This document shows, piece by piece, positions 33,801 to 46,900 of a stretch of 64,000 nucleotides of DNA (its first letter is position 1; each line of letters opens with the position of its first letter). Source of the stretch: Mycolicibacterium rufum (GTDB lineage Bacteria > Actinomycetota > Actinomycetes > Mycobacteriales > Mycobacteriaceae). Location of the stretch: NCBI RefSeq assembly GCF_022374875.2, contig NZ_CP092427.2:4836001-4900000 (forward strand), in the 5' to 3' direction. The position numbers were made by a program, and so were the translations under genes. The notes under the pieces are model-generated. The model worked only from the letters and a program-made list of their open reading frames with translations. It made no database searches and was not told the origin of the DNA.

Positions 33801-35062
33801 TACTGCAGCTGACCGTCGGCACCCCAGCGGACCAGATCGCCGGTGCGGTACATGCGCCGACCGGGATCGAAAGGGCAGGCCACGAACCGCGACGCTGTCA
33901 GGCCCGGTCGCCGCACGTAGCCGACGCCGACCCCCCGGCCCGCGACGTAGAGTTCGCCGACCACGCCGGCGGGCACCGGGCGCATCCACCGGTCCAGCAC
34001 GAACAACGCGGCACCCGGCACCGGCGTGCCGATCGGGACGACGGTCACCGCCGCGGTGAGCGGCGCGCTGATGGTGGCGTAAACCGTGGTCTCGGTGGGT
34101 CCGTAGCCGTTGATCATCGTGCGTCCGGGCGCCCACCGCTGCACCACGTCGGGCGGGCAGGCCTCGCCGGCGACCATCACCGCGACGGATTCGAGTCCGT
34201 CGGTGGGCAACGCGGTCAGCGCGGTCGGGGTCTGGCTGAGCACCGTGACGTGCTCGGCGAGCAGTAACGCGTGGAAGTCCCGGGGCGCGGCGGCGACGGT
34301 GGCGGGGACCACGACGAGCCGCCCCCCGTGCAGCAGCGCGCCCCACATCTCCCATACCGAGTAGTCGAACGCATACGAATGACACTGCGTCCACACCTGA
34401 TCGGGAGACATGGCGACGCCGACGTCGATCGCCTGAAACAGGCGGGTCACGTTGTGATGGCTGACCGCAACGCCTTTGGGTTTCCCCGTGGTTCCCGAGG
34501 TGTAGATGATGTGGGCGATGTCCTCGGGGGCGGGACCGTGCGCCGGGGCGGTCGCGGGAAGGCCGTCGAGCGTGGTGTCGTCCACGCGGATGACCGGAAG
34601 GTCCGGATCGGCGAAGCGATCCGCGAGATCGGTGGTGGTGACCGCGGCCACCGGCGCGCCATCGGTGACCATGAAGTCGATCCGCGTCTTCGGGTGGGCG
34701 GGATCGATGGGCAGGTACGCCGCACCGGCCTTGAGGATCGCGAGGATGGCGATCACCGCCTGCGCGCAGCGCTCCATCAGCACGGCCACGCACGCGCCGG
34801 GTTCCGCACCGCAGCCGATCAACAGATGCGCCAACCGATTCGACGCCTCGTCGAGTTCGCGGTAGGTCCACGACCGGCCATCGAACGTCAGTGCCGGCGC
34901 ATCGGCCCGCCGCGTCACCTGAGCGGCGAACAGTTCCGGAATCGACGTCGCGGGCGCGCTCTCCGTCAGGACCGCGCGGTGACCCCACTGATCGAGGTCG
35001 GCGTGTTCGTCGTCGTCGAGCAGGTCGATCGACAGCAGTCGACGGGTGGGATCGGCCGTCAC
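12860..35062 (-). CDS. giant nonribosomal peptide synthetase, modules 3 (A-T) to 8, with terminal thioesterase
   Basis: About 7,400 aa. Domains with approximate key-residue positions: A3 (YTSGTTG 185), T3 (562); C4 (HHIAADGW 755), A4 (1235), T4 (1609), E4 (HHLAIDA 1780); C5 (HHIVLDGW 2255), A5 (2712), T5 (3086); C6 (3275), A6 (3757), T6 (4130), E6 (4300); C7 (4785), A7 (5237), T7 (5611); C8 (5800), A8 (6290) with an inserted N-methyltransferase ([11 protein letters not shown] 6659), T8 (7067); TE with GWSFGG (about 7194). C5 and C7 follow E domains and carry the HHIVLDGW form also seen in C3. GTG 35062 lies 2 nt after the NRPS1 stop with GGAG 8 nt upstream. The upstream open frame to 35791 is a shadow of NRPS1. 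Predicted D-residues are 4 and 6; residue 8 is N-methylated. Confidence 0.93.
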   Translation of the reverse strand: MTADPTRRLLSIDLLDDDEHADLDQWGHRAVLTESAPATSIPELFAAQVTRRADAPALTFDGRSWTYRELDEASNRLAHLLIGCGAEPGACVAVLMERCAQAVIAILAILKAGAAYLPIDPAHPKTRIDFMVTDGAPVAAVTTTDLADRFADPDLPVIRVDDTTLDGLPATAPAHGPAPEDIAHIIYTSGTTGKPKGVAVSHHNVTRLFQAIDVGVAMSPDQVWTQCHSYAFDYSVWEMWGALLHGGRLVVVPATVAAAPRDFHALLLAEHVTVLSQTPTALTALPTDGLESVAVMVAGEACPPDVVQRWAPGRTMINGYGPTETTVYATISAPLTAAVTVVPIGTPVPGAALFVLDRWMRPVPAGVVGELYVAGRGVGVGYVRRPGLTASRFVACPFDPGRRMYRTGDLVRWGADGQLQYLGRADDQVKIRGYRIELGEVRAALAGLDGVEHAVVIVREDQPGTKRLVGYVTQAESTTVDPAALRNALGDRLPPYMVPAAVVVMDTLPMTVNGKLDTAALPAPEFRDHDTYRAPGTAVEETLAGLFARVLDVDRVGVDDSFFDLGGDSILAMRLVAAINNALDTELPVGALFETPTVARLAPTVTGATGTRTPLRQGERPAVVPLSFAQRRMWMIDQLQGPSAVYNMAVALELRGRLDTGALAAAFDDVIARHESLRTVFPEADGVPRQQVLAPTTSAAHHWRVVDAAGWSESDLRRAVEAVAAETFDLAEAIPLRTCLFRVSEVCHVLVGVVHHIAADGWSVAPLVRDLGAAYTARCAATAPSWPELPVQYADYTLWQRTRLGDLDDPDSLISAQVAYWRAALAGMPEQIALPTDRPYPLVADHRGAAVTIAWSAELHQQIRDTAVAHHATGFMVVHAALAVLLSRLSGSPDVAVGFPIAGRSDPALEDLIGFFVNTLVLRVEVAGDPTVAEVLAQVRRRSLAAYEHQDVPFEVLVERLSPVRSLTRHPLVQVLLAWQTDQLPERFGLGGLDVTQLPVHSHTARTDLSFALSERFTDAGAPAGIVGTVEFRTDVFDTATVEAMAARLQRVVTAMVADPEGRVSAVEVLDNADHDRLDRLGNRAALWAATTATSVPDLFAAQAARRPDDVAVRCDGRSLTYRELAEASDRLARRLVEHGAAPGTVVALLLPRSSAAVGAMLAILKAGAAYLAIDPSLPDSRIAFMLSDADPVAIVTTEAQRDRAQGRPVVALDDVESDSAAELPMVSPGDLAYLIYTSGTTGTPKAVAVTHANLAHLAASAPAALPDRPVWTQCHSYAFDFSVWEIWAALLGGGRLVVVPDDVVLSPTEFTALMRDEDISVLTQTPSAITALDPDAVPPTAVLLGGEACPADVVDRWAADRTLINAYGPTEITVYAAMSAPLSPGSGAAPLGGPVPTTALFVLDERLRPVPEGTVGELYVAGPGVTAGYLGRTALTASRFVACPFGRPGARMYRTGDLVRWRTDGALHYLGRADDQVKIRGYRIELGEVQAALAALDGVRAAAVIARQDQPGTSRLVGYITGTADPAAARRALAETLPPYLVPAAVVGVDELPLTVGGKLDVRALPAPVLEAVDEYRAPTDAVEEVLAGIFAQVLGRDRVGVDDSFFDLGGDSILSMQVVSQARAAGLVCRARDVFVEQTVARLARVVEIASTTTTSDDDGVGPVPPTPIMAWLRHVDGPTDEFNQTVLVQAPAGATRSAVVLLLQALLDRHPMLRLRVDDGAPHTREPGAVPAAECLMAVDVLDVQAIATARARLNPADGAMLSAVWAEATGQLALIVHHLAIDAVSWRILLEDLNIAWAQHRSGQPIAVTGEGTSFARWAALLVDHARTVLDDAGAWHRVETAPALLPPPDVTSDTYAGAGRHTAAWDPSLTRQLLGEVPAAFHAGITDILLIALALACAEFFDTGSPVSIDVEGHGRHEDLFPGVDLSRTVGWFTTKYPVALSVGRLRWDTVRSGDAALGAVIKDAKEQLRALPDGLSYGLLRYLHPDSNLAGRDPGIGFNYLGQVGGRTADVPGGLWRPVTDPWATDVGSAIAMPLGHSVELSAATVDTGTGPQLQVTWLWARSKLPDTTIHRLGALFFDALTGICAHVARGGGGLTPSDVRPASLSQQRIDELARHHRIADVLPLTPLQQGLLFHATTAREHVDVYAMQLDVTITGPLDPERLCTAVQAVVRRHPNLAARFSGESDPPIQVIPADPDINWQYRNLRSAEEITQLCADERAAVCDLTNGPAFRALVIKIGAERHRVVLTNHHIVLDGWSLPILLQDIFAAYAGHRLPPAGSFRRYVEWLVTRDRDAAADAWREVLGGVDTPTLVAPPDRIRSGRRGSASTTLTAATTRAVTDLARRHRTTVNTVLQAAWAQALTWLTGQDDVVFGTAVSGRPAELSGADATVGLLINTIPIRARITAGTTTADLLKQLSDNHHRTLDHQHVALAEIHRLTGQDQLFDTLFVFENYPLDAAAMTALGDLVVSEVTAHETNHYPLTLQAMPGDPLRLRVEYDTDLFDAQSVDALTGRLQRLLVAMAADPARRLWAIDLLEPTEHTVLDELGNREILRAATAAGATVPELFDRHASATPDALAVVSGQHRLTYREVQQASIALAHLLVDRGVRPGDCVAVLLPRSGQAIVGMLAALRAGAFYLAIDAGLPAQRVAFMIGDASPAVAITDTALRHRLEEFDVDILDIDTSPSGSRSLAGLPTPSAGDLAYLIYTSGTTGVPKGVVVSHDNVSHLVDSTPVSLPAHPVWTQCHSYAFDFSVWEIWAALLTGGSAVVVPDEVVLSPGEFQDLLVQERVNVLTQTPSAVTALDPARVPSVALLLGGEACSADVVDRWAPGRVAINAYGPTEITVYAAMSEPLQPGSGPAPIGGPVATAALLVLDAGLRPVPPGAVGELYVAGRGVGVGYLRRPGLTAARFVPCPFGRPGDRMYRTGDLVRWRPDGQLQYLGRADDQVKIRGYRIELGEVQAALAGLDGVDRAAVITSRDHAGANRLIGYFTGTADPAAVRQRLAEFLPSYMVPTDVIAVDALPLTVGGKLDVRALPAPDDTRAAYRAPRTVTEEILTAAYASVLGVDRVGIDESFFDLGGDSILAMRLAAAIGTALSATVSVRVIFDAPTVAELAERVAAHTGPRAPVVAVDRAAILPLSFAQNRLWFVDQLQGPSPVYNMVVALRLRGVLDTEAMAAALADVVARHESLRTLVVAPDGVPRQIIVPAEQADAGGDVVDATTLADGELTAAIDAAGRHAFRLDRDIPLRATLFRVAERDHVLVGVVHHIAADGWSVAPLLRDLGVAYAARCAGRAPDWPALPVQYADYALWQRDHLGDLGDDASPIAAQLAYWRDALAGMPERIALPTDRPYPAVADQRGDQITFEWPAALQQQIRDVARRHHATGFMVMQAALSVLLSALSSSSDVAVGFPIAGRNDPALDELVGFFVNTLVLRVDLSGDPTITEVLEQVRQRSLAAYDHQDLPFEALVEKLNPARSLAHHPLVQVMLAWQNMPGAGVGLGDLEVTQLPVQTHTARVDLSFVLTERWTESAAPAGISGTVEFRTDVFDPDTVRTLVTRLERVVTAMLTDQDQRLSRLDLLDAADLTRVARLGNQALLTAPAPAAASIPDMFAAHVARTPDHGAVTGGDRSLSYRELDEESNRLAHRLIAVGAGPGTTVALMLPRSAQAVIAMLAILKTGAAYLPLDPAHPDERIRFMLADSAPVAAVSNAALRSRLSATGIPVLDAEDDATGPHDPVSRASADDIAYLIYTSGTTGTPKGVAISHRNLAHLAASTPPELGPHPVWTQCHSYGFDFSVWEIWAALLGGGRLVIVDEDTAASPPDFHELLVREQVSVLTQTPSAITALSPDGLDGVAVLLGGEACPADIVDRWAPRRVLINAYGPTEATVYATMSPPLTPGSGPAPIGSPVPTAAVFVLDAWLRPVPPGVAGELYIAGHGVGVGYLHRAALTAGHFIACPFGAPGTRMYRTGDLVRWRPDGALQYLGRADDQVKIRGHRIELGEIHTALAALDDVGQTVVIARDDGPTGTQLVAYLTGSADPATIRAALADRLPSYMVPTAVIALDALPRTVNGKLDTTALPAPGIRTSEYRAPADTIEQTLAGIYARVLGVDTVGVDDSFFDLGGDSILSMQVVAQARAAGLHCRPRDIFVEQTVARLAHVIETTDTSTPPIDDGIGTIPPTPIMRWLHSVPAPTREFNQTMVVHAPTRATAHDAAVLLQALTDRHAMLRAHLNHDATLTVPAPGTIDASTRLHTTHTISDHVLTTARTQLDPAAGIMFRAVFATTTNELALIVHHLAIDAVSWRILLEDLNLAWTQHHTGQPPTLPTTGTSFHTWAHLLTHHADTPTVTATAQRWHAALAAPPALPPPDPHADTYANAASFTASLGPEITSRLLTEVTAAFHAGVTDILLTALALACTEFVGSTQPIGIDVEGHGRAEDLFTGVDLSRTVGWFTTKYPVALHVRRPDWSQFGAGDTVVGAVVKAAKEQLRTLPDGLTYGLWRHLTPHSDPHPDEPTLSFNYLGRAGHLGIDDTDLWRPSADGMAMAATAGQISMPLAHALEVTAVTIDTDAGPELTTTWTWATSVLTHEDIGRLNELWNDALTGITTHVHHGGGGLTPTDISPATLTQPQIDTLEHEHDVHDILPLTPVQQGLLFHARTARELGVDSDLYAMQLEITLTGVLDPDVLRNAVRAVALRHPNLVARFADGYDPPVQIVPAAPEVPWQYREVADDEEIRQVCAAERTAVCDLRNHVPFRVALLRTRADEHRVVLTNHHIVLDGWSLPILLQEIFAGYVGQRLPPAPPFRRFVEWLHDRDVDAAHAAWRDVLNGLDAPTLVGPPGGPTSGARGSSSHRLPEDITRGLAELARTHHTTVNIALQAAWAQTLTSLAGRHDVVFGTTVSGRPSDVPGAESMVGLMINTVPVRARLTPTATTADLLAQLHDAHQRTIDHQHVALTEIHRITGHEQLFDTLFVFENYPIDGTGTAAGGKLAVTGVAARETNHYPLTLQAMPGPEIGVRIEYDTATFTASAVDAIARRFDRVVAAMIADPRQRLSALDVLDPAERLRLDDLGNRPTLLPVERPVTVPQLFAAQVARCGDRGALTFHGRTLTYRQLDDASNRLAHRLIRYGAGPGSYVALVTGRSVDAVVAMLAVLKAGAAYLAVDPAVPPDRLRFLLTDADPVAVLTTDAMRGRLPDHPLPILDLHDTADDESDAGLPYPDPGDVAYLIYTSGTTGTPKGVAVTHANVAHLAASTPPALPDDPVWTQCHSYAFDFSVWEIWAALLHGARLVVVDEDTAASPDRFGALLAAEHVTVLTQTPSAITALDPQGLDGIAVLLGGEACPPETVDRWAPGRTLINAYGPTEITVYAAMSAPLRPGEGAAPIGGPVATSALFVLDDWLRPVPEGAVGELYVAGSGVAVGYLGRPGLTATRFLPCPFGRPGRRMYRTGDLVRWRSDGQLQYLGRADDQVKIRGYRVELGEITGALTAIDGVTGAAVIPRHDRPGATRLTAYITGPLTPAEARTRLAATLPSYLVPSDIVALETLPLTVGGKLDVRALPAPDRAGSGPYRAPTNAVEEILAASFADVLGLDRVGIDDSFFDLGGDSISAMRVVTAINAALDTDLTVRTLFDAATVAQLAPRVRTGAGRRAPLVAGGRPEQIPLSFAQSRLWFLDRFVGGIVTYNMPTAFTVDGPLDVDALGAALDDVIARHESLRTVFVDVDGVPRQQVLPVRPGMWRHRDDAVVAVSEERAVAELTALAAHRFDLAAEIPIRAQVFALRADRHAIGIVVHHIAADGWSIAPLVRDLGVAYAARTAGQPPGWAALPVQYIDYTLWQRAQFGDLDDDESPIARQLAYWQDALAGMPEQLSLPTDRPYPAVADYRGATMEIEWPAALQQRVQAVARAHNATSFMVIQTALAVLLSKISSSSDVAVGFPIAGRGDPALEELIGFFVNTLVLRVDLGGDPTLAELLAQVRRQSLAAYENQDVPFEVLVERLNPARSLTRQPLIQVMLAWQNFAGSGDTAGGLALGDLKVAQQGADTHTARMDLLFNLADRFTESGRHDGICGVVEFRTDVFDPGSIRTLIDRFERVLTALTADPEHRLSAVDILDGADRARLDTWGNRDALTTSPTVTASLPARWAAQVARTPDATAVTFEGLSVTYRDLDERSTRLAHQLTALGAAPGRAVALLFTRSADAVVAILAVLKTGAAYLPIDPVVPAARIAFMMADATPVAAVTTGDLRTRLDGFDIPVLDIADARTSDQPVSALPLPAPDDLAYFIYTSGTTGVPKGVAITHRNVIALMDSLDVDVLRAGVWSQCHSLAFDVSVCEMWGALLTGGRLVVVSESVARSPEDFHALLAAEHVTVLSRTPSAFYALQTADAQKPDGELDLEAVLFAGEGLEPRRLRTWLNRHRGRPRMINLYGTTETTVHASFDEITDSDAERNASPVGVPLARLAFFVLDASLQPVPAGVVGDLYVAGQQVGVGYWRRAGLTASRFIACPFGPPGSRMYRTGDLVSWSAEGRLHYVGRADEQVKVRGYRIELGEVENALLACPEVTQAVATVHDSGAGGQLVAYVTLDDTPATENDAAVVDEWQQMYDDLYDGVAPPELGMDFRGWNSSYTGDPLPLDEMTEWRCATVDQILELRPRRVLEIGVGSGLILSQVAPHCEHYVGTDMSTVAVNGLRQALRRSAVTWRDRVRLRAQPAHVTDGLTPGSFDVIVLNSIVQYFPHRGYLTDVLDKAVDLLAPGGTLFIGDVRNHHLQRAFLAGVARAKAPDADTAELRERIHRAILGEAELLITPEFFITWSAQHAKLAGVDIRVKRGRADNELTRYRYDVLVHREPAAARSVADLPSWTWASCEHLAGLRHRLTAYRPTAVRVCAIPHTGLVSDIALQRDVETGSVSEPVPVATAVPEDLHELAGATGYRAAVTWGAEPGTLDAVFLADDGEPLTDVYRARAGVVAPTNTPHLNTTIGGLRRRLSDRLPDYMVPAHLMVIDEFPLTSSGKLDRKALPIPMATTTAFAAPSDSTEQTIADIYAQVLGVGRVGADDSFFDLGGDSLSAMRAIAAINAALDTHLAVRTLFYAPSVRGLARQLSSADATTEVIPVEFYRRGAGVPLYCVHDGLGLSWSYRTLGEYFDGPLVGINQVRGDGEPEPQSIRSMARTYADRLQAIHPGGPYRLLGWSFGGVVAHELAIELRRRGCTVERLILLDPAFSVGLVAGGMTLDEDRVLAHILRTNRIAVPPLPGPLTYQRAEELVRSHAGAEFPLPPRELLELMVRSVNSNQRHLRRFRPGEFDGDMVIFTAGRSGVAPVDTVVSRALGLRTRLAARVRVRRWRRHVTGTVAAHRVDCTHHDMLNPASLRLYGDQLRKAVDGQTVSRANPSDR
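22001..23795. repeat. long direct repeat, copy 1 (E6-T6-A6 region of NRPS2)
   Basis: Aligns with 37201-38995 at a constant offset of 15,200 bp. The stretch 22787-23795 shows only about nine mismatches in about 1 kb when read by eye (about 99% identity); 22001-22786 is a little more diverged. It covers the C-terminal part of E6, T6 and most of A6. Recent gene conversion or module duplication is the simplest cause. Confidence 0.88.
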
Positions 35063-35064
35063 GG

Positions 35065-38000
35065 TCAGCGCTCCGCGACCGCGGTCATGGCCTTGAGCAC
35101 GCGCTTGAAACGTTTGGTCAGCGCTTCGATGGTGTGAGGTTCGAACACACCGGTGTCGAATTCGATGCGCAAGCCGAGTTCCTCGCCGGGCTGGGCGATC
35201 ATGGCCAGCGGGTAGTGGTTGAACTCCCGGGTGGCGATCTCGGTGACGGCCAGCTTGCCCCCGAACAGCGCGGCGGTGTCGAGCGGATAGTTCTCGTAGA
35301 CCAGGATCGTGTCGAACAGCCGGCGGTGCCCGGTGGTCCGGTGGATGTCGCTGAGTGCGAGGTGCTGGTGGTCGAGCGTGCGGGTGTGCGCGTCCTGCAG
35401 CTGCTCGAGCAGGCTCGCGACCGTCGTGTCGGCGTCGATGCGGGCGCGCACGGGCACGGTGTTGATCAACAGACCCACCATCGAATCCGCGCCCGGCACG
35501 TCGACCGGGCGACCCGACACCGCGGTGCCGAAGACCACGTCGTGCCGGCCGGTGAGCCACATCAGCAGCTGCGCCCAGGCCGCCTGCAGCACCGTGTTCA
35601 CCGTGGTGTGGCACGAACGTGCCAGTTCGGTCAGGGCCGCCGTCGTCTCGCCCGTGATCCGGATCGACGTCGTCCCCCGCGGACCCAGACCCAGCCGGTC
35701 GGGATGGCCGACCAGGGTGGGGGAGTCGAGGCCGTCGAGCACCTCGCGCCAAGCCTGCCGGGCGGCGGTGTCGTCGCGCTCGGCGAGCCACGTGACGAAG
35801 CGGCGGAACGACCCCGCGGGAGGAAGGCGATGACCGTAGTAGCCGGCGAACAGATCACGGGCCAGGATGGGCAGCGACCAGCCGTCGAGCACGATGTGGT
35901 GGTTGGTCAGCACCAGCCGGTGTTGTTCAGTGGCCGTGCGGATCACCGCGACCCGGAACGACGGCCCGTGGGCGAGATCGCAGACAGCGGCTCGCTCCGC
36001 GGCGCACAGCTGCCGGATCTCCGACTCGAGCGCGACCGGATCGGCGATGTCACCGCACAGGTCGACGTACTGGTACGGCACCGTCGAATCGGCGGGCACG
36101 AGTTGGACCGGTCGATCGAACTGAGAAGTGAAGCGCGCCGCCAGATTCGGGTGCCGCTCGATCACCGCGGTGACCGCCTCCCGCAGCCTCTGCGGATCGA
36201 GGGGCCCCTTCACCGTGAGCTCGAGTTGCATGGCGTAGACGTCGTCGGCATTGGCCGGGGCACTGTTGGCGTGGAACAGCAGGCCCTCCTGCATGGGGGT
36301 CAGCGGCAGGATGTCGCGGATGCGGTGTTGGTGCTCGAGGGTGTCGATCTGGGGTTGGGTGAGGGTGGCGGGGGTGATGTCGGTGGGGGTGAGTCCGCCG
36401 CCGCCGCCGTGGTGGACGTGGGTGGTGATGCCGGTCAGGGCGTCGGTGAAGAGTTGGCTGAGGTGGTCGATGTCGTTGTGGGTCAGTGCGGTGGGGGCCC
36501 AGGTCCAGGTGGTGTGGAGTTCCGGGCCGGTGGGGGTGTCGATGATGGCGGTGGTGAGTTCGAGGGTGTGGGCCAGAGGCATGGGGATCTCGGTCGCCCC
36601 GGCGGCGAGCGCCATGCTGTCGCGGCTGAGACGCCACAGATCGGTGTGTTCGTCACCCGGGTGGGCGGTGCGGCCGAGGTGGTTGAAGCCGAGGGTGGGT
36701 TCATCTCCGGTGAGGGGGTGGGTGTGGTGGTGGCGGAGCAGGCCGTAGGTCAGGGGGTTGGGTTGGGTGCGGAGTTGTTCTTTGGCGGCTTTGATGATGG
36801 GGCCGAGGGTGGGGTGTCCGGTGCGCAGGTGGTGCCAGTCGAGCGTGGGGGTGTGGAGGGTGACGGGGTGGGTGGTGGTGAACCAGCCGACGGTGCGGGA
36901 CAAATCGAGGTCGGGGGAGAGCTCTTCGTGGCGGCCGTGGCCTTCGACGTCGATACCGATGGGCTGTGTGCTGCCGACGAATTCGGCACAGGCCAGGGCG
37001 AGGGCGATGAGCAGGATGTCGGTGATCCCGGTGTGGAACGCGGCGGGAACCTCGAGCAGATGCCGGGTGACGCGACTGTCCAGCGTGGTGGTCAGCCGAC
37101 CCGCGTCAGCGTAGGTGTCGGCGCCCGGGTCAGAAGGGGGGAGGGCTGGCGGGGTATTCAGAATGCGTTGCCAAGCAGCGGTTTCGGTGGTGACGGCGGG
37201 TGTGTCGGTGTGGTGGGTGAGGAGGTGGGCCCAGGTGTGGAAGGAGGTGCCGGTGGTGGGCAGGGTGGGGGGTTGTCCGGTGCGGTGTTGGGTCCAGGCG
37301 AGGTTGAGGTCTTCGAGCAGGATGCGCCAGGACACTGCGTCGATGGCGAGGTGGTGCACGATCAGGGCGAGTTGGCTTGTGGTGGTGGCGAACACGGCAC
37401 GGAACATGATCCCGGCTGCCGGGTCGAGCTGAGCCCGGGCCGCGGTGAGCACGTGATCGGAGATGGTGTCGGTGGTGTGCAGGCGGGCGGCGGCGTCGAC
37501 GGTGCCGGGTGCGGGGACGGTCAGCGTGCCGTCGTGGTTGAGGTGGGCGCGCAGCATGGCGTGTCGGTCGGTCAGGGCTTGCAGTAGGACCGCGGTGTCG
37601 TCTGCGGTGGCGCGGGTGGGTGCGTGGACGACCATGGTCTGGTTGAACTCTCGGGTGGGTCCGGGTACCGAGTGCAGCCATCGCATGATGGGGGTGGGGG
37701 GGATGGTTCCGATCCCGTCGTCGACGGGGGCATCGGCGCGGATGCCGGACTGTACGACGTGGGCGAGTCGGGCGACGGTTTGTTCGACGAAGATGTCGCG
37801 GGGTCGGCAGTGCAGTCCGGCGGCGCGGGCTTGGGCGACGACCTGCATGGACAGGATGCTGTCGCCGCCGAGGTCGAAGAACGAGTCGTCGACCCCGACG
37901 CTGTCGACTCCCAGCACCCGGGCGTAGATGCCGGCGAGAGTCTCTTCGACCGCATCGGCGGGCGCGCGATACTCCGACGCGTGGATACCGGGGGCGGGTA

Positions 38001-41000
38001 GCGCTGTGGTGTCGAGTTTGCCGTTGACGGTGCGGGGCAGGGCGTCGAGGGCGATGACGGCGGTGGGGACCATGTAGGAGGGCAGTCGGTCGGCCAGTGC
38101 GGCGCGGATGGTGGCGGGGTCGGCGCTGCCGGTGAGGTAGGCGACCAGGTGGGTGCCGGTGGGGCCGTCGTCGCGGGCGATCACGACGGTTTGGCCGACG
38201 TCGTCGAGGGCGGCCAGGGCGGTGTGGATCTCGCCGAGTTCGATGCGGTGCCCGCGGATCTTAACCTGGTCGTCGGCGCGGCCGAGGTATTGCAGTGCTC
38301 CGTCGGGGCGCCATCTGACCAGGTCCCCGGTGCGGTACATCCGGGTGCCCGGCGCCCCGAACGGACACGCGATGAAGTGGCCTGCTGTCAACGCCGCCCG
38401 ATGCAGGTAACCCACGCCCACGCCGTGCCCGGCGATGTAGAGCTCGCCGGCCACACCGGGCGGCACGGGACGCAGCCACGCGTCGAGGACGAAGACCGCC
38501 GCGGTCGGGACGGGGGACCCGATGGGCGCGGGCCCTGATCCGGGCGTCAGGGGTGGGCTCATCGTCGCGTACACGGTGGCTTCGGTGGGGCCGTAGGCGT
38601 TGATCAGGACGCGTCCGGGGGCCCAGCGGTCCACGATGTCGGCGGGGCAGGCCTCGCCGCCGAGGAGCACCGCCACGCCGTCGAGCCCGTCGGGCGACAG
38701 CGCGGTGATCGCCGAGGGGGTTTGGGTCAGCACCGACACCTGTTCGCGCACGAGGAGTTCGTGGAAGTCCGGGGGTGAGGCCGCGGTGTCCTCGTCGACG
38801 ATGACCAGGCGTCCACCGCCGAGCAGGGCGGCCCAGATCTCCCAGACCGAGAAGTCGAATCCGTAGGAGTGGCATTGGGTCCAGACCGGGTGGGGGCCGA
38901 GTTCGGGGGGTGTGGAAGCGGCCAGATGGGCGAGGTTGCGGTGGCTGATCGCCACGCCCTTGGGGGTGCCGGTGGTGCCGGAGGTGTAGATCACATACGC
39001 GACATCGTCGGCCGACGCCCTCGACAGCGGAATGCTCTGCTGCTCAGCGAGATCCGTATCGTCCGGGGTGATCACCGGGATCCTTGCACCGGCGAGACGC
39101 GGACGCAGTGCCGTGCTGGTGACCGCGGCGATCGGCGCGCTGTCGGCGAGCATGAATCGGATGCGCTCGTCGGGATGGGCAGGATCCAGCGGCAGGTAGG
39201 CCGCGCCGGTCTTGAGGATCGCCAGCATCGCAATCACCGCGTCGATGCTGCGGTCCAACAGCACGGCCACCGAGTGGCCCGGCCCCGCGCCGCGGTCTGT
39301 CAGCCGGTGCGCCAACCGGTTCGCGGCGTCGTCGAGCTCCCGGTACGTCATCGACCGGTCACCGTGGGTGAGGGCCATCGCATCGGGGATGCGACGCACG
39401 TGCACTCCGAACAGCTCGGGCACCGACTCCGCGCCCGGGCCGAGGCCGCTCAGCGCCACGCGGTTGCCGACGCGATCGAGGTGGGCGTGCTCGTCGACAC
39501 CGAGGAGGTCGACATCCGACACGGGTCGCTGCGGGTCCGTGGTCGCCGCGGTCAGGACACGGTGCAGACGCGCGACGATCGCGGCGACGGTGGCGGCGTC
39601 GTAGACGTCGGTGCGGAACTCGACGGTGCCCGAGATACCCTGCGCTTCACCGGTTTCGGTGAACCGTTCCGACAGCGAGAACGACAGGTCCATCCGCGCG
39701 GTGTGGGTGTCCACCGGTAGCCGGGTGACCTCCAGATCGCCCAGGCTCAGCCCGGCGGCGGGAGAATCGGCGGGGCCGGGAACGTTGTGCCAGGACACCG
39801 CCACCTGGACGAGGGGATGGTGGCTGAGCGTCCGGGCGGGGTTGAGCCGATCGACGAGCACCTCGAACGGGACGTCGGAGTGCTCGTAGGCGGCCAGGCT
39901 GCGGTCGCGGACCTGGCCGAGCACGTCGGCGATCGTCGGATCTCCCGCCAGATCGACGCGCAGCACCAGCGTGTTGACGAAGAACCCGACCAGATCGTCG
40001 AGCGCCGGATCGTCCCGGCCCGCGATCGGAAAGCCGACCGCCACATCGGAACTCGAACTCAACCGGGACAGCAGGATCGCCAGCGCGGCCTGCACGACCA
40101 TGAAGGCGGTGACGTTGTGCTCGGCGGCCACCGCGCGGATCCCCTGCTGCAACTCCGCCGGCCACTCCACGGCCACGGTGTCCCCGCGACCGTCGGCGAC
40201 CGCCGGATAGGGCCGGTCGGTGGGCAGTGGGACACGCTCGGGCATCCCCGCCAGCGCGTCCGACCAGTACGCCAACTGGCGGCCGATGACACCGTCGGCA
40301 TCGTCGAGGTCGCCGAACAACTCACGCTGCCACAGCGTGTAATCCACGTACTGCACCGGCAACTCGGCCCACCCGGGCGCCGCACCCGTGCACCGGCTGG
40401 CATACGCCTCACTCAGGCCGGCCAGTAGGGGACCGACCGACCATCCATCGGCCGCCACATGGTGCACCACGCCGAGCACCACGTGCTCGTGGTCGTCGAT
40501 CCGGAAAACGGTGGTGCGCAGCGGAACCTCGCGGGTGAGGTCGAAGACGTGCGCCGCCGCCCGCTGCAGAGCCGCCTCGATTCGGTCGGTTGTCCAGCCG
40601 GTCGCATCGACGACCTCCCACCTGAGGTCGGCCGGCTCCGGTGCCCTCACCTCCTGCCGCGGCACGCCGTCGGTGTCGGGGAACACCGTCCGCAACGGCT
40701 CGTGGCGCGCCACCACATCGGCGAGCGCCGCGCGCAGCGCCTCCATGTCGAGCGCTCCCTGGATGCGCAACGCGATCGGCATGTTGTAGGTCGCGTCACC
40801 GGCGTCGAAGCGATTGAGGAACCACAACCGGCTCTGGGCGAACGACAGCGGGACCACCGCGGGCCGCTCGACTCTGACCAGGGCCGGCCGGCCGCCGCCG
40901 CCGGCGCCGAGTCGGGGCGCGAGCTGAGCGACCGTGGGGGCGTCGAACAGATCGCGTACGGCGAGTTGGGCGTCCAGCGCGCTGTTGACCGTCGCGACGA

Positions 41001-43941
41001 GGCGCATCGCGAGGATGCTGTCGCCCCCGAGGTCGAAGAACGAATCGTCGACTCCGACCCGGGGGACGCCCAGCACCTCGGCGAAGATGCCGGCGAGGAT
41101 CTCCTGCGCCGCCGTGCCGGGAGCGCGGAACCCGCCGTCGGCGTACTCGGGCGCCGGGAGCGCGCGGGTGTCGAGCTTGCCGTTGACCGTCAACGGCAGG
41201 CGGTTGAGCACGACCACGGCGGCCGGCACCATGTACGGGGGGAGTCGATCCGCCAGCGCCGCCCGAACAGACGCGGAATCCACTGCTCCCGAACTTGATT
41301 CGACGACGTAGGCCACCAGCCGGCGGTCGCCGGTACGGTCCTCCCGCGCGACCACCGCGGCCTGGGCAACCGCGTCCAGCGCGGTCAGGGCCGCCTGGAT
41401 GTCGCCGAGTTCGATCCGGTAGCCCCGGATCTTCACCTGGTCGTCGATCCGCCCGAAATAGTCGAGCTGGCCGTCGGGGCGCCAGCGCACCAGGTCGCCG
41501 GTGCGGTACATCCGATCCCCGGGACGGCCGAACGGGCACGGTACGAACCGGGCCGCGGTCAGACCGGGCCGGCGGACGTAACCCACCCCCACGCCGCGGC
41601 CGGCGACGTACAGTTCGCCGACCACGCCGACCGGGACCGGTTGCAGCCATCCATCGAGCACGAACAGCGCCGCGGTGGACACGGGCGCCCCGATCGGCGG
41701 CACACCGGAGCCGCGGGTCAGCGGGGTGCTCGCCGAGGCGAAGATCGTGGTCTCGGTCGGGCCGTAGACGTTGGTGAGGGTGCGCCCCGGCGCCCAGCGG
41801 TCGATGACCTCGGCGGGGCACGCCTCCCCGCCGACCAGGACCGACACCGACTCCAGGCCGTCGGGGCGCAGCGCGGCCAGCGCCGAGGGTGTCTGCGCCA
41901 GCATCGTGACGCCCTGGTCGACCATCAGGGCATGGAAGTCCTCGGACGACCGCGCCACCGATTCGGGAACCACCACGAGCCGGCCGCCGTGCAACAGCGC
42001 TCCCCAGACCTCCCAGACCGAGAAGTCGAACGCGTAGGAGAAGAACTGCGTCCACACCTGGTCGGCGGCCAGGTCGACCCCGACGTCGATCGCGTCGTAC
42101 AGACGTGTCACGTTGTGGTGGGTGACGGCAACACCTTTGGGGACCCCGGTGGTACCGGAGGTGTAGATGATGTGGGCGATGTCGTCGGGGGCCGGGGCGG
42201 TGAGCGGTGCGTCAGGGAGGTCGCGCGCCGTCGGCTCGTCGACGTCGACCACCGGCAGTCCGCAGCCGTCGAATCGGGACGCCATCGCCGCCGTGGTGAC
42301 CGCGACGACGGGCCCGGCGTCACCGACCATGAACTCGACCCTCGACGGGGGATGCGCGGGATCGATGGGCAGGTAGGCGGCACCGGTCTTGAGGATCGCC
42401 ACGATCGCGATCACCGCCTGCGGGCACCGATTCATCAGCACCGCCACGCACGCACCGGGCCGGGCCCCGTGCGCGCGGAGCGCCTGCGCGAAGCGGTCCG
42501 CGGCGTCGTCGAGCGCCCGGTAGGTCCACGACCGGCCGTCCCCGGTCAGCGCAACCGCCGCGGGAGTGCGCTCGACCTGGGCGGCGAAGGCCTGCGGGAT
42601 GGTGACCGGCACAACGGATTCGGTGAGGACGGCACGGTTGCTCCACCGGTCCGGGTCGCCGGCCTGCACCCATCCCGCCGGATCGATCGACGACAGCGCA
42701 GCATCCGGGTCGGCGATCATCGCGGTCAACATCCGCTGCAGACCGCGGGACAGGTCCGTCACGTCCAGAGTCGCCAGGGCGTGCCCGGCGCCGGCCGTGC
42801 TGAGATAGAGATCGTCACCGGCTGCCGAGAAGAACAGTCCGAATCCGCGGATCTGCCCGGAGCTGGTGTAGGACGCGGACGCGGGCACCCCGCCGAAGTC
42901 CAGGGTGAACACCGACGGGATGAAGTTCACTGCCACCCTGCCGGCGCCCAGGCCCTGGACCGGGAAGCGTTGATGCGCCAGCGCTTCGGTGATCCGGGTG
43001 TCGACCAGCGCGCAGAACTGCGCGACCGTGGCGCCGGGGGACACGGGCAGCACCAGCGGGACGACACCGGACATCATCGCCGGCAGGGCCCTCGCCCGGT
43101 CGTCGACGCGCCTGTTGACCGGGAAGTCGAGCACCACCTCGGAGCCGCCGCCCGACCATCGACGGACCAGCAGTGCGCACGCCGCGGTGATGATCGAGGA
43201 CCGGGGCAGCTGCCACGCCCGGGCGAGATCGTGCACACCGCCGATCACGCGGTGGTCCAACGGGATCGGCGACGACGGGCGGCTGTCGCGGGCGACGTCG
43301 GTGTCGGCGGGTGGCGCCTCCACCCCCGGGTCGTCGGGCATGTGCTCAGCCCAGAAGGCTTCGTCGTCACGGTAGTCGGGTGAGGCCTCGTAGTCGGCTT
43401 CGACCGCGATCAGGTCGCGCAGCGAATCGAAGAACGGCGGCGGGATCGGCGACCCCGACACCACGGCCGAATAGACGGCGGCGATCCGGTGGCCGACCAG
43501 CGCGACCCCGAATCCGTCGGCGATGATGTGGTGGCAGCAGGAGAACCAGTAGTACGCAGCGGGACCGGTCTTGAACAACGCGAACGAGAACAGCGGACCC
43601 GCCCACGGCATCGGGGTGCGCTGGATCTGCGACGCGATCGCGAAGGCCTCGCCATCGGGATCCGCGGCGGCGCTGACGTCATGGAACGCCAGCTGCGCGG
43701 TCGGATGGTCGACGACCTGCTGCACCACGGTGCCGTCCTGCTCGGCAAACGCCGCCCGGATCGGCTCGGTCTCCTTCACCACCCGGCGGATCGCCCACTC
43801 GAGCGGCCCCCGCTGCACCGGGCCGTCGATCTTGACGAACAGTCCGAGCTGCCACTCGGTACCGAAGCGCCCTGTCTCCTGCGCGAGCCAGATGTCGAGC
43901 TGTCCACGGGTGAGCGGGAACCTCTGGTCGTCGTGCGTCAT
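35065..43941 (-). CDS. nonribosomal peptide synthetase, modules 1 and 2 plus the condensation domain of module 3
   Basis: 2,958 aa: C1 (HHIIADGFG at 136), A1 (YTSGTTG about 593), T1 ([14 protein letters not shown] about 971), C2 (HHVAADGWS about 1160), A2 (1651), T2 (2024), E2 ([10 protein letters not shown] about 2195), C3 ([10 protein letters not shown] about 2680). C1 is more divergent than the other C domains and follows the PKS gene, so it is probably the starter C domain that N-acylates residue 1 with the polyketide-extended fatty acid. E2 makes residue 2 D-configured, and C3 has the post-epimerisation form. The protein ends immediately after C3 ([15 protein letters not shown]), leaving the matching A domain on the next gene. 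ATG 43941 lies 13 nt after the PKS stop. It shares the operon with mbtH, PKS and NRPS2. Confidence 0.93.
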   Translation of the reverse strand: MTHDDQRFPLTRGQLDIWLAQETGRFGTEWQLGLFVKIDGPVQRGPLEWAIRRVVKETEPIRAAFAEQDGTVVQQVVDHPTAQLAFHDVSAAADPDGEAFAIASQIQRTPMPWAGPLFSFALFKTGPAAYYWFSCCHHIIADGFGVALVGHRIAAVYSAVVSGSPIPPPFFDSLRDLIAVEADYEASPDYRDDEAFWAEHMPDDPGVEAPPADTDVARDSRPSSPIPLDHRVIGGVHDLARAWQLPRSSIITAACALLVRRWSGGGSEVVLDFPVNRRVDDRARALPAMMSGVVPLVLPVSPGATVAQFCALVDTRITEALAHQRFPVQGLGAGRVAVNFIPSVFTLDFGGVPASASYTSSGQIRGFGLFFSAAGDDLYLSTAGAGHALATLDVTDLSRGLQRMLTAMIADPDAALSSIDPAGWVQAGDPDRWSNRAVLTESVVPVTIPQAFAAQVERTPAAVALTGDGRSWTYRALDDAADRFAQALRAHGARPGACVAVLMNRCPQAVIAIVAILKTGAAYLPIDPAHPPSRVEFMVGDAGPVVAVTTAAMASRFDGCGLPVVDVDEPTARDLPDAPLTAPAPDDIAHIIYTSGTTGVPKGVAVTHHNVTRLYDAIDVGVDLAADQVWTQFFSYAFDFSVWEVWGALLHGGRLVVVPESVARSSEDFHALMVDQGVTMLAQTPSALAALRPDGLESVSVLVGGEACPAEVIDRWAPGRTLTNVYGPTETTIFASASTPLTRGSGVPPIGAPVSTAALFVLDGWLQPVPVGVVGELYVAGRGVGVGYVRRPGLTAARFVPCPFGRPGDRMYRTGDLVRWRPDGQLDYFGRIDDQVKIRGYRIELGDIQAALTALDAVAQAAVVAREDRTGDRRLVAYVVESSSGAVDSASVRAALADRLPPYMVPAAVVVLNRLPLTVNGKLDTRALPAPEYADGGFRAPGTAAQEILAGIFAEVLGVPRVGVDDSFFDLGGDSILAMRLVATVNSALDAQLAVRDLFDAPTVAQLAPRLGAGGGGRPALVRVERPAVVPLSFAQSRLWFLNRFDAGDATYNMPIALRIQGALDMEALRAALADVVARHEPLRTVFPDTDGVPRQEVRAPEPADLRWEVVDATGWTTDRIEAALQRAAAHVFDLTREVPLRTTVFRIDDHEHVVLGVVHHVAADGWSVGPLLAGLSEAYASRCTGAAPGWAELPVQYVDYTLWQRELFGDLDDADGVIGRQLAYWSDALAGMPERVPLPTDRPYPAVADGRGDTVAVEWPAELQQGIRAVAAEHNVTAFMVVQAALAILLSRLSSSSDVAVGFPIAGRDDPALDDLVGFFVNTLVLRVDLAGDPTIADVLGQVRDRSLAAYEHSDVPFEVLVDRLNPARTLSHHPLVQVAVSWHNVPGPADSPAAGLSLGDLEVTRLPVDTHTARMDLSFSLSERFTETGEAQGISGTVEFRTDVYDAATVAAIVARLHRVLTAATTDPQRPVSDVDLLGVDEHAHLDRVGNRVALSGLGPGAESVPELFGVHVRRIPDAMALTHGDRSMTYRELDDAANRLAHRLTDRGAGPGHSVAVLLDRSIDAVIAMLAILKTGAAYLPLDPAHPDERIRFMLADSAPIAAVTSTALRPRLAGARIPVITPDDTDLAEQQSIPLSRASADDVAYVIYTSGTTGTPKGVAISHRNLAHLAASTPPELGPHPVWTQCHSYGFDFSVWEIWAALLGGGRLVIVDEDTAASPPDFHELLVREQVSVLTQTPSAITALSPDGLDGVAVLLGGEACPADIVDRWAPGRVLINAYGPTEATVYATMSPPLTPGSGPAPIGSPVPTAAVFVLDAWLRPVPPGVAGELYIAGHGVGVGYLHRAALTAGHFIACPFGAPGTRMYRTGDLVRWRPDGALQYLGRADDQVKIRGHRIELGEIHTALAALDDVGQTVVIARDDGPTGTHLVAYLTGSADPATIRAALADRLPSYMVPTAVIALDALPRTVNGKLDTTALPAPGIHASEYRAPADAVEETLAGIYARVLGVDSVGVDDSFFDLGGDSILSMQVVAQARAAGLHCRPRDIFVEQTVARLAHVVQSGIRADAPVDDGIGTIPPTPIMRWLHSVPGPTREFNQTMVVHAPTRATADDTAVLLQALTDRHAMLRAHLNHDGTLTVPAPGTVDAAARLHTTDTISDHVLTAARAQLDPAAGIMFRAVFATTTSQLALIVHHLAIDAVSWRILLEDLNLAWTQHRTGQPPTLPTTGTSFHTWAHLLTHHTDTPAVTTETAAWQRILNTPPALPPSDPGADTYADAGRLTTTLDSRVTRHLLEVPAAFHTGITDILLIALALACAEFVGSTQPIGIDVEGHGRHEELSPDLDLSRTVGWFTTTHPVTLHTPTLDWHHLRTGHPTLGPIIKAAKEQLRTQPNPLTYGLLRHHHTHPLTGDEPTLGFNHLGRTAHPGDEHTDLWRLSRDSMALAAGATEIPMPLAHTLELTTAIIDTPTGPELHTTWTWAPTALTHNDIDHLSQLFTDALTGITTHVHHGGGGGLTPTDITPATLTQPQIDTLEHQHRIRDILPLTPMQEGLLFHANSAPANADDVYAMQLELTVKGPLDPQRLREAVTAVIERHPNLAARFTSQFDRPVQLVPADSTVPYQYVDLCGDIADPVALESEIRQLCAAERAAVCDLAHGPSFRVAVIRTATEQHRLVLTNHHIVLDGWSLPILARDLFAGYYGHRLPPAGSFRRFVTWLAERDDTAARQAWREVLDGLDSPTLVGHPDRLGLGPRGTTSIRITGETTAALTELARSCHTTVNTVLQAAWAQLLMWLTGRHDVVFGTAVSGRPVDVPGADSMVGLLINTVPVRARIDADTTVASLLEQLQDAHTRTLDHQHLALSDIHRTTGHRRLFDTILVYENYPLDTAALFGGKLAVTEIATREFNHYPLAMIAQPGEELGLRIEFDTGVFEPHTIEALTKRFKRVLKAMTAVAER
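37201..38995. repeat. long direct repeat, copy 2 (E2-T2-A2 region of NRPS1)
   Basis: Partner of 22001-23795. Identity falls off sharply past 38995, in the A-domain N-terminal subdomain, and below 37201, inside the E domain, so the shared block is bounded within domains and does not follow module edges. Confidence 0.88.
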
Positions 43942-43954
43942 CGGCCCCCCGATC

Positions 43955-46900
43955 TCAGGCCGCTTCCGCGGACGCCAACGTCCCGCAGAGCATGTCGGCC
44001 AGACCCCGGATGGTGATGGTCGTGACGTCGGTGGACGAGATGCGGATCCCGGTCTCGGTCTCGATGCGGGTGCGCAGTTCCAGCGCGCCCAGAGAGTCCA
44101 GTCCGTACCCCGACAGCGGTCGGTCCGGGTCGACGCTGCGACGCAGGATCAGCGCGACCTGTTCGGACACCAGGCGCCGCAGCCGGGCCGGCCACTCCTC
44201 CGGGGCGAGCTGCTCGAGTTCGGCGAGCAGCTCACTCGAGCCTGCGGCGCCTGCGGCGCCGGCGCGGAAGGCCTCGGCGAACGGGCTGCGTTCGGCGAAC
44301 AAGGTCAGCCACGGACTGTCCGCGATCGGCGCGTAGCCGGTGTGGGCGCGGTCGTGGCGGAGAAGCGTCTCGAAGGCGTGCGCGCCCTCCTCGGGCGCGA
44401 TGGCGGCTTGCGCGTTCTCGGCGAACTCGACACCCCGGCCGATCCGGCTCCAAGCGCCCCACGCGACGGCGGTCGCGGGGAGGCCCTGGGTCCGGCGCCA
44501 GTGGGTGAAGGCGTCGAGCCAGCTGTTGGCCGCCGCATAGGCGCCCTGGCCCGGGGAGCCGACAAGCGCCGCCGCAGAGGAGAACGAGCAGAACCAGTCC
44601 AGCGGCTCGCCGGCCGTGGCCTCGTGAAGATGCCACGCGCCGTACACCTTCGGCGCCCAGTCGTGGTCGATGATCTCGGGGGTGATGTTGGCCAGCGTCG
44701 CGTCCTCGACGACGGCCGCCAGGTGTAGAACTCCGCGCAGGGGCAGACCCGTGGCCGTGGCCGCGGCGACCAGGTGGCGCGCCGTCGCCGGTGCGGCGAC
44801 GTCGCCGCACTCGACGGCGACGTCGGTGCCCTCGGCGCGCAGGCGCTCGATCGTCTGCAGCGCCTCGAGTGTCGGGGACGAGCGCGACGACAGCACCAGG
44901 CGACCGCAGCCCGCGGCCGCCAGCTTCTCGGCGAGGAACAGGCCGAGTCCGCCCAGACCGCCGGTGACGACATAGGACCCGTCGGCGCGGAACACCCGTG
45001 CCTGCCGCGGCGGCACGGCGACCTGATGGCGGTCCGTGGCTCGGATGTCGAGCACCAGCTTGCCGATGTGCCGCGCGCCGCTCATCGACCGCAGCGCGGT
45101 CGCGGCGTCGGCGAGCGGGAACAGGGTGTACTCCGGCAGGGGCAGTACGCCGGCGGCGATGTGCTGGTACACGGTGCGCAACAACGCGGCGAACCGGTCG
45201 GGGTGGCTGAAGGCCAGCAGGCCGAGGTCGACGGCGTGGAAGGCCAGGTTGCGCCGGAACGGAAAGAGCCCCATCCGGGTGTCACCGTAGATGTCGCGCT
45301 TGCCGATCTCGATGAACCGCCCTCCTAAGGCGAGCAGTTCCAGCCCTGCCCGCTGCGCGGCCCCGCTCACCGAGTTCAGCACGATATCGACGCCGTAACC
45401 GCCGGTGTCGCGGCGGATATGCTCGGCGAAGGCCACGCTGCGGGAGTCGTAGACATGCCGAATTCCCCGGGCGCGTAGTAAGTCGCGACGCTCGTCGCTG
45501 CCTGCGGTCGCGTAGATCTCCGCTCCGGCCGCCTGGGCGATGGCGATCGCGGCCTGCCCGACACCGCCGGTGCCCGAGTGGATCAGCACCTTGTCCCCGA
45601 CCCCGATCCGGGCCAGCTCGTGCAGGCCGTACCAGGCGGTCGCGTGCGCGGTCGTCACCGCGGCGGCCTGGGCGTCGGTGAGGCCGGGGGGAAGCGGAAC
45701 GGCGCGGCAGGCGTCGGTGGTGACGAACGTGGACCAGCAGCCGTCGGCGCACACACCACCCACGCGGTCCCCGACCGCGAGGCCGGTCACCCCGGGGCCG
45801 ACCGCCGAGACGACACCGGCGAAATCCGTTCCCAGGGCTGGGAGCCGGCCGTCGAATGCCGGGTACCGGCCGAAGGCGACCAGGACATCGGCGAAGTTGA
45901 TGCTCGACGCGGTGACGGCCACCTCGATCTGGCCTGGACCCGGTGGATTGCGCTCGCCGAGAAGACGTTCGAGAGTCTCCAGGTCGCCGGGTGTGCGGAT
46001 CGCCAGTCCGATCCTGTCGCGGTCGGCCTGCGCCGCGGTGGTGCGCCGATCGTCGGGGCGCAGCGGTGCGCGCGACAGTCTCGCCACATACCAGGCGCCG
46101 GCGCGCCACGCGGTTTCGTCCTCGTCGGATCCGCCGACCAGTTGCCGGGCGACAAGACCCGGGTCGGTGGCCTCGTCGAGGTCGATCTGCGTGACCCCCA
46201 GGTGGGGATGCTCGGTGCCGAACACCCGCAGCAGACCGCGCAGCCCGCCCTGCGCCAGATCCGCGACGTCGCCCGCCGTGACGGTCTGTGCGTGGCGGGT
46301 GATGACGAACAGTCGCGGAACGTCGTCGCTGACGTCCGACAGGGCGCGGGTGATCTGGGTGAGGTGCTCGACGTGGTCGCGACCGCGGGCGGGGGTGGAG
46401 GCGGTGGGGTCACCCTGCGCCGGTCCGGTGAGGACCGCGACGCCGCGGATCCCACCGCCGCGCAGGTGTGCGGCGAGCTGATCGAGGTGGGCGGCATGGT
46501 CTGCCTGCAGTGGCCATCGCATCGTGAGGCACTGCGCCCCTTCGGCTTTGAGCGCACGAGCGAGCCTGTCCGGCACGGCGTCGGTGTCGCCGCGATCAGC
46601 GGTGCTGATCACCAGCCAGCAGCCGGCGCCACCCGTCGGCGGTTCGGGCAGCTCGCGTGCGCGCCACTCGATGGTCAGCAGCCGCTCGGCGAGCACCTGG
46701 TCGGCCTGGTCGGCCGGGGACATCGCGGTGCCCAACCGCAAGCCGCGGACGGTGAGCAGGACCCCGCCGTCGTCGTCGAGCACGTCGAGGTCGGTGTCCA
46801 CCCCGCCGGCGTCCACGCCGGTGACGCGGGTGTAGCAGTAGCGGGCGGCGCGCACCGGACCCCAGGATCGCAGCAGACGGATGCCCAGCGGCAGCCCCAG

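Noticed and set aside
35063..35791. N-terminal extension of NRPS2 by 243 codons
   Set aside because: The extension overlaps the C3-coding end of NRPS1 in another frame and reads as Arg/Ala/His-rich noise; recognisable NRPS sequence begins only at GTG 35062.
12860..43941. CRISPR-like or tandem repeat array
   Set aside because: The many recurring strings are conserved NRPS core motifs about 3-4 kb apart, not short spaced repeats.
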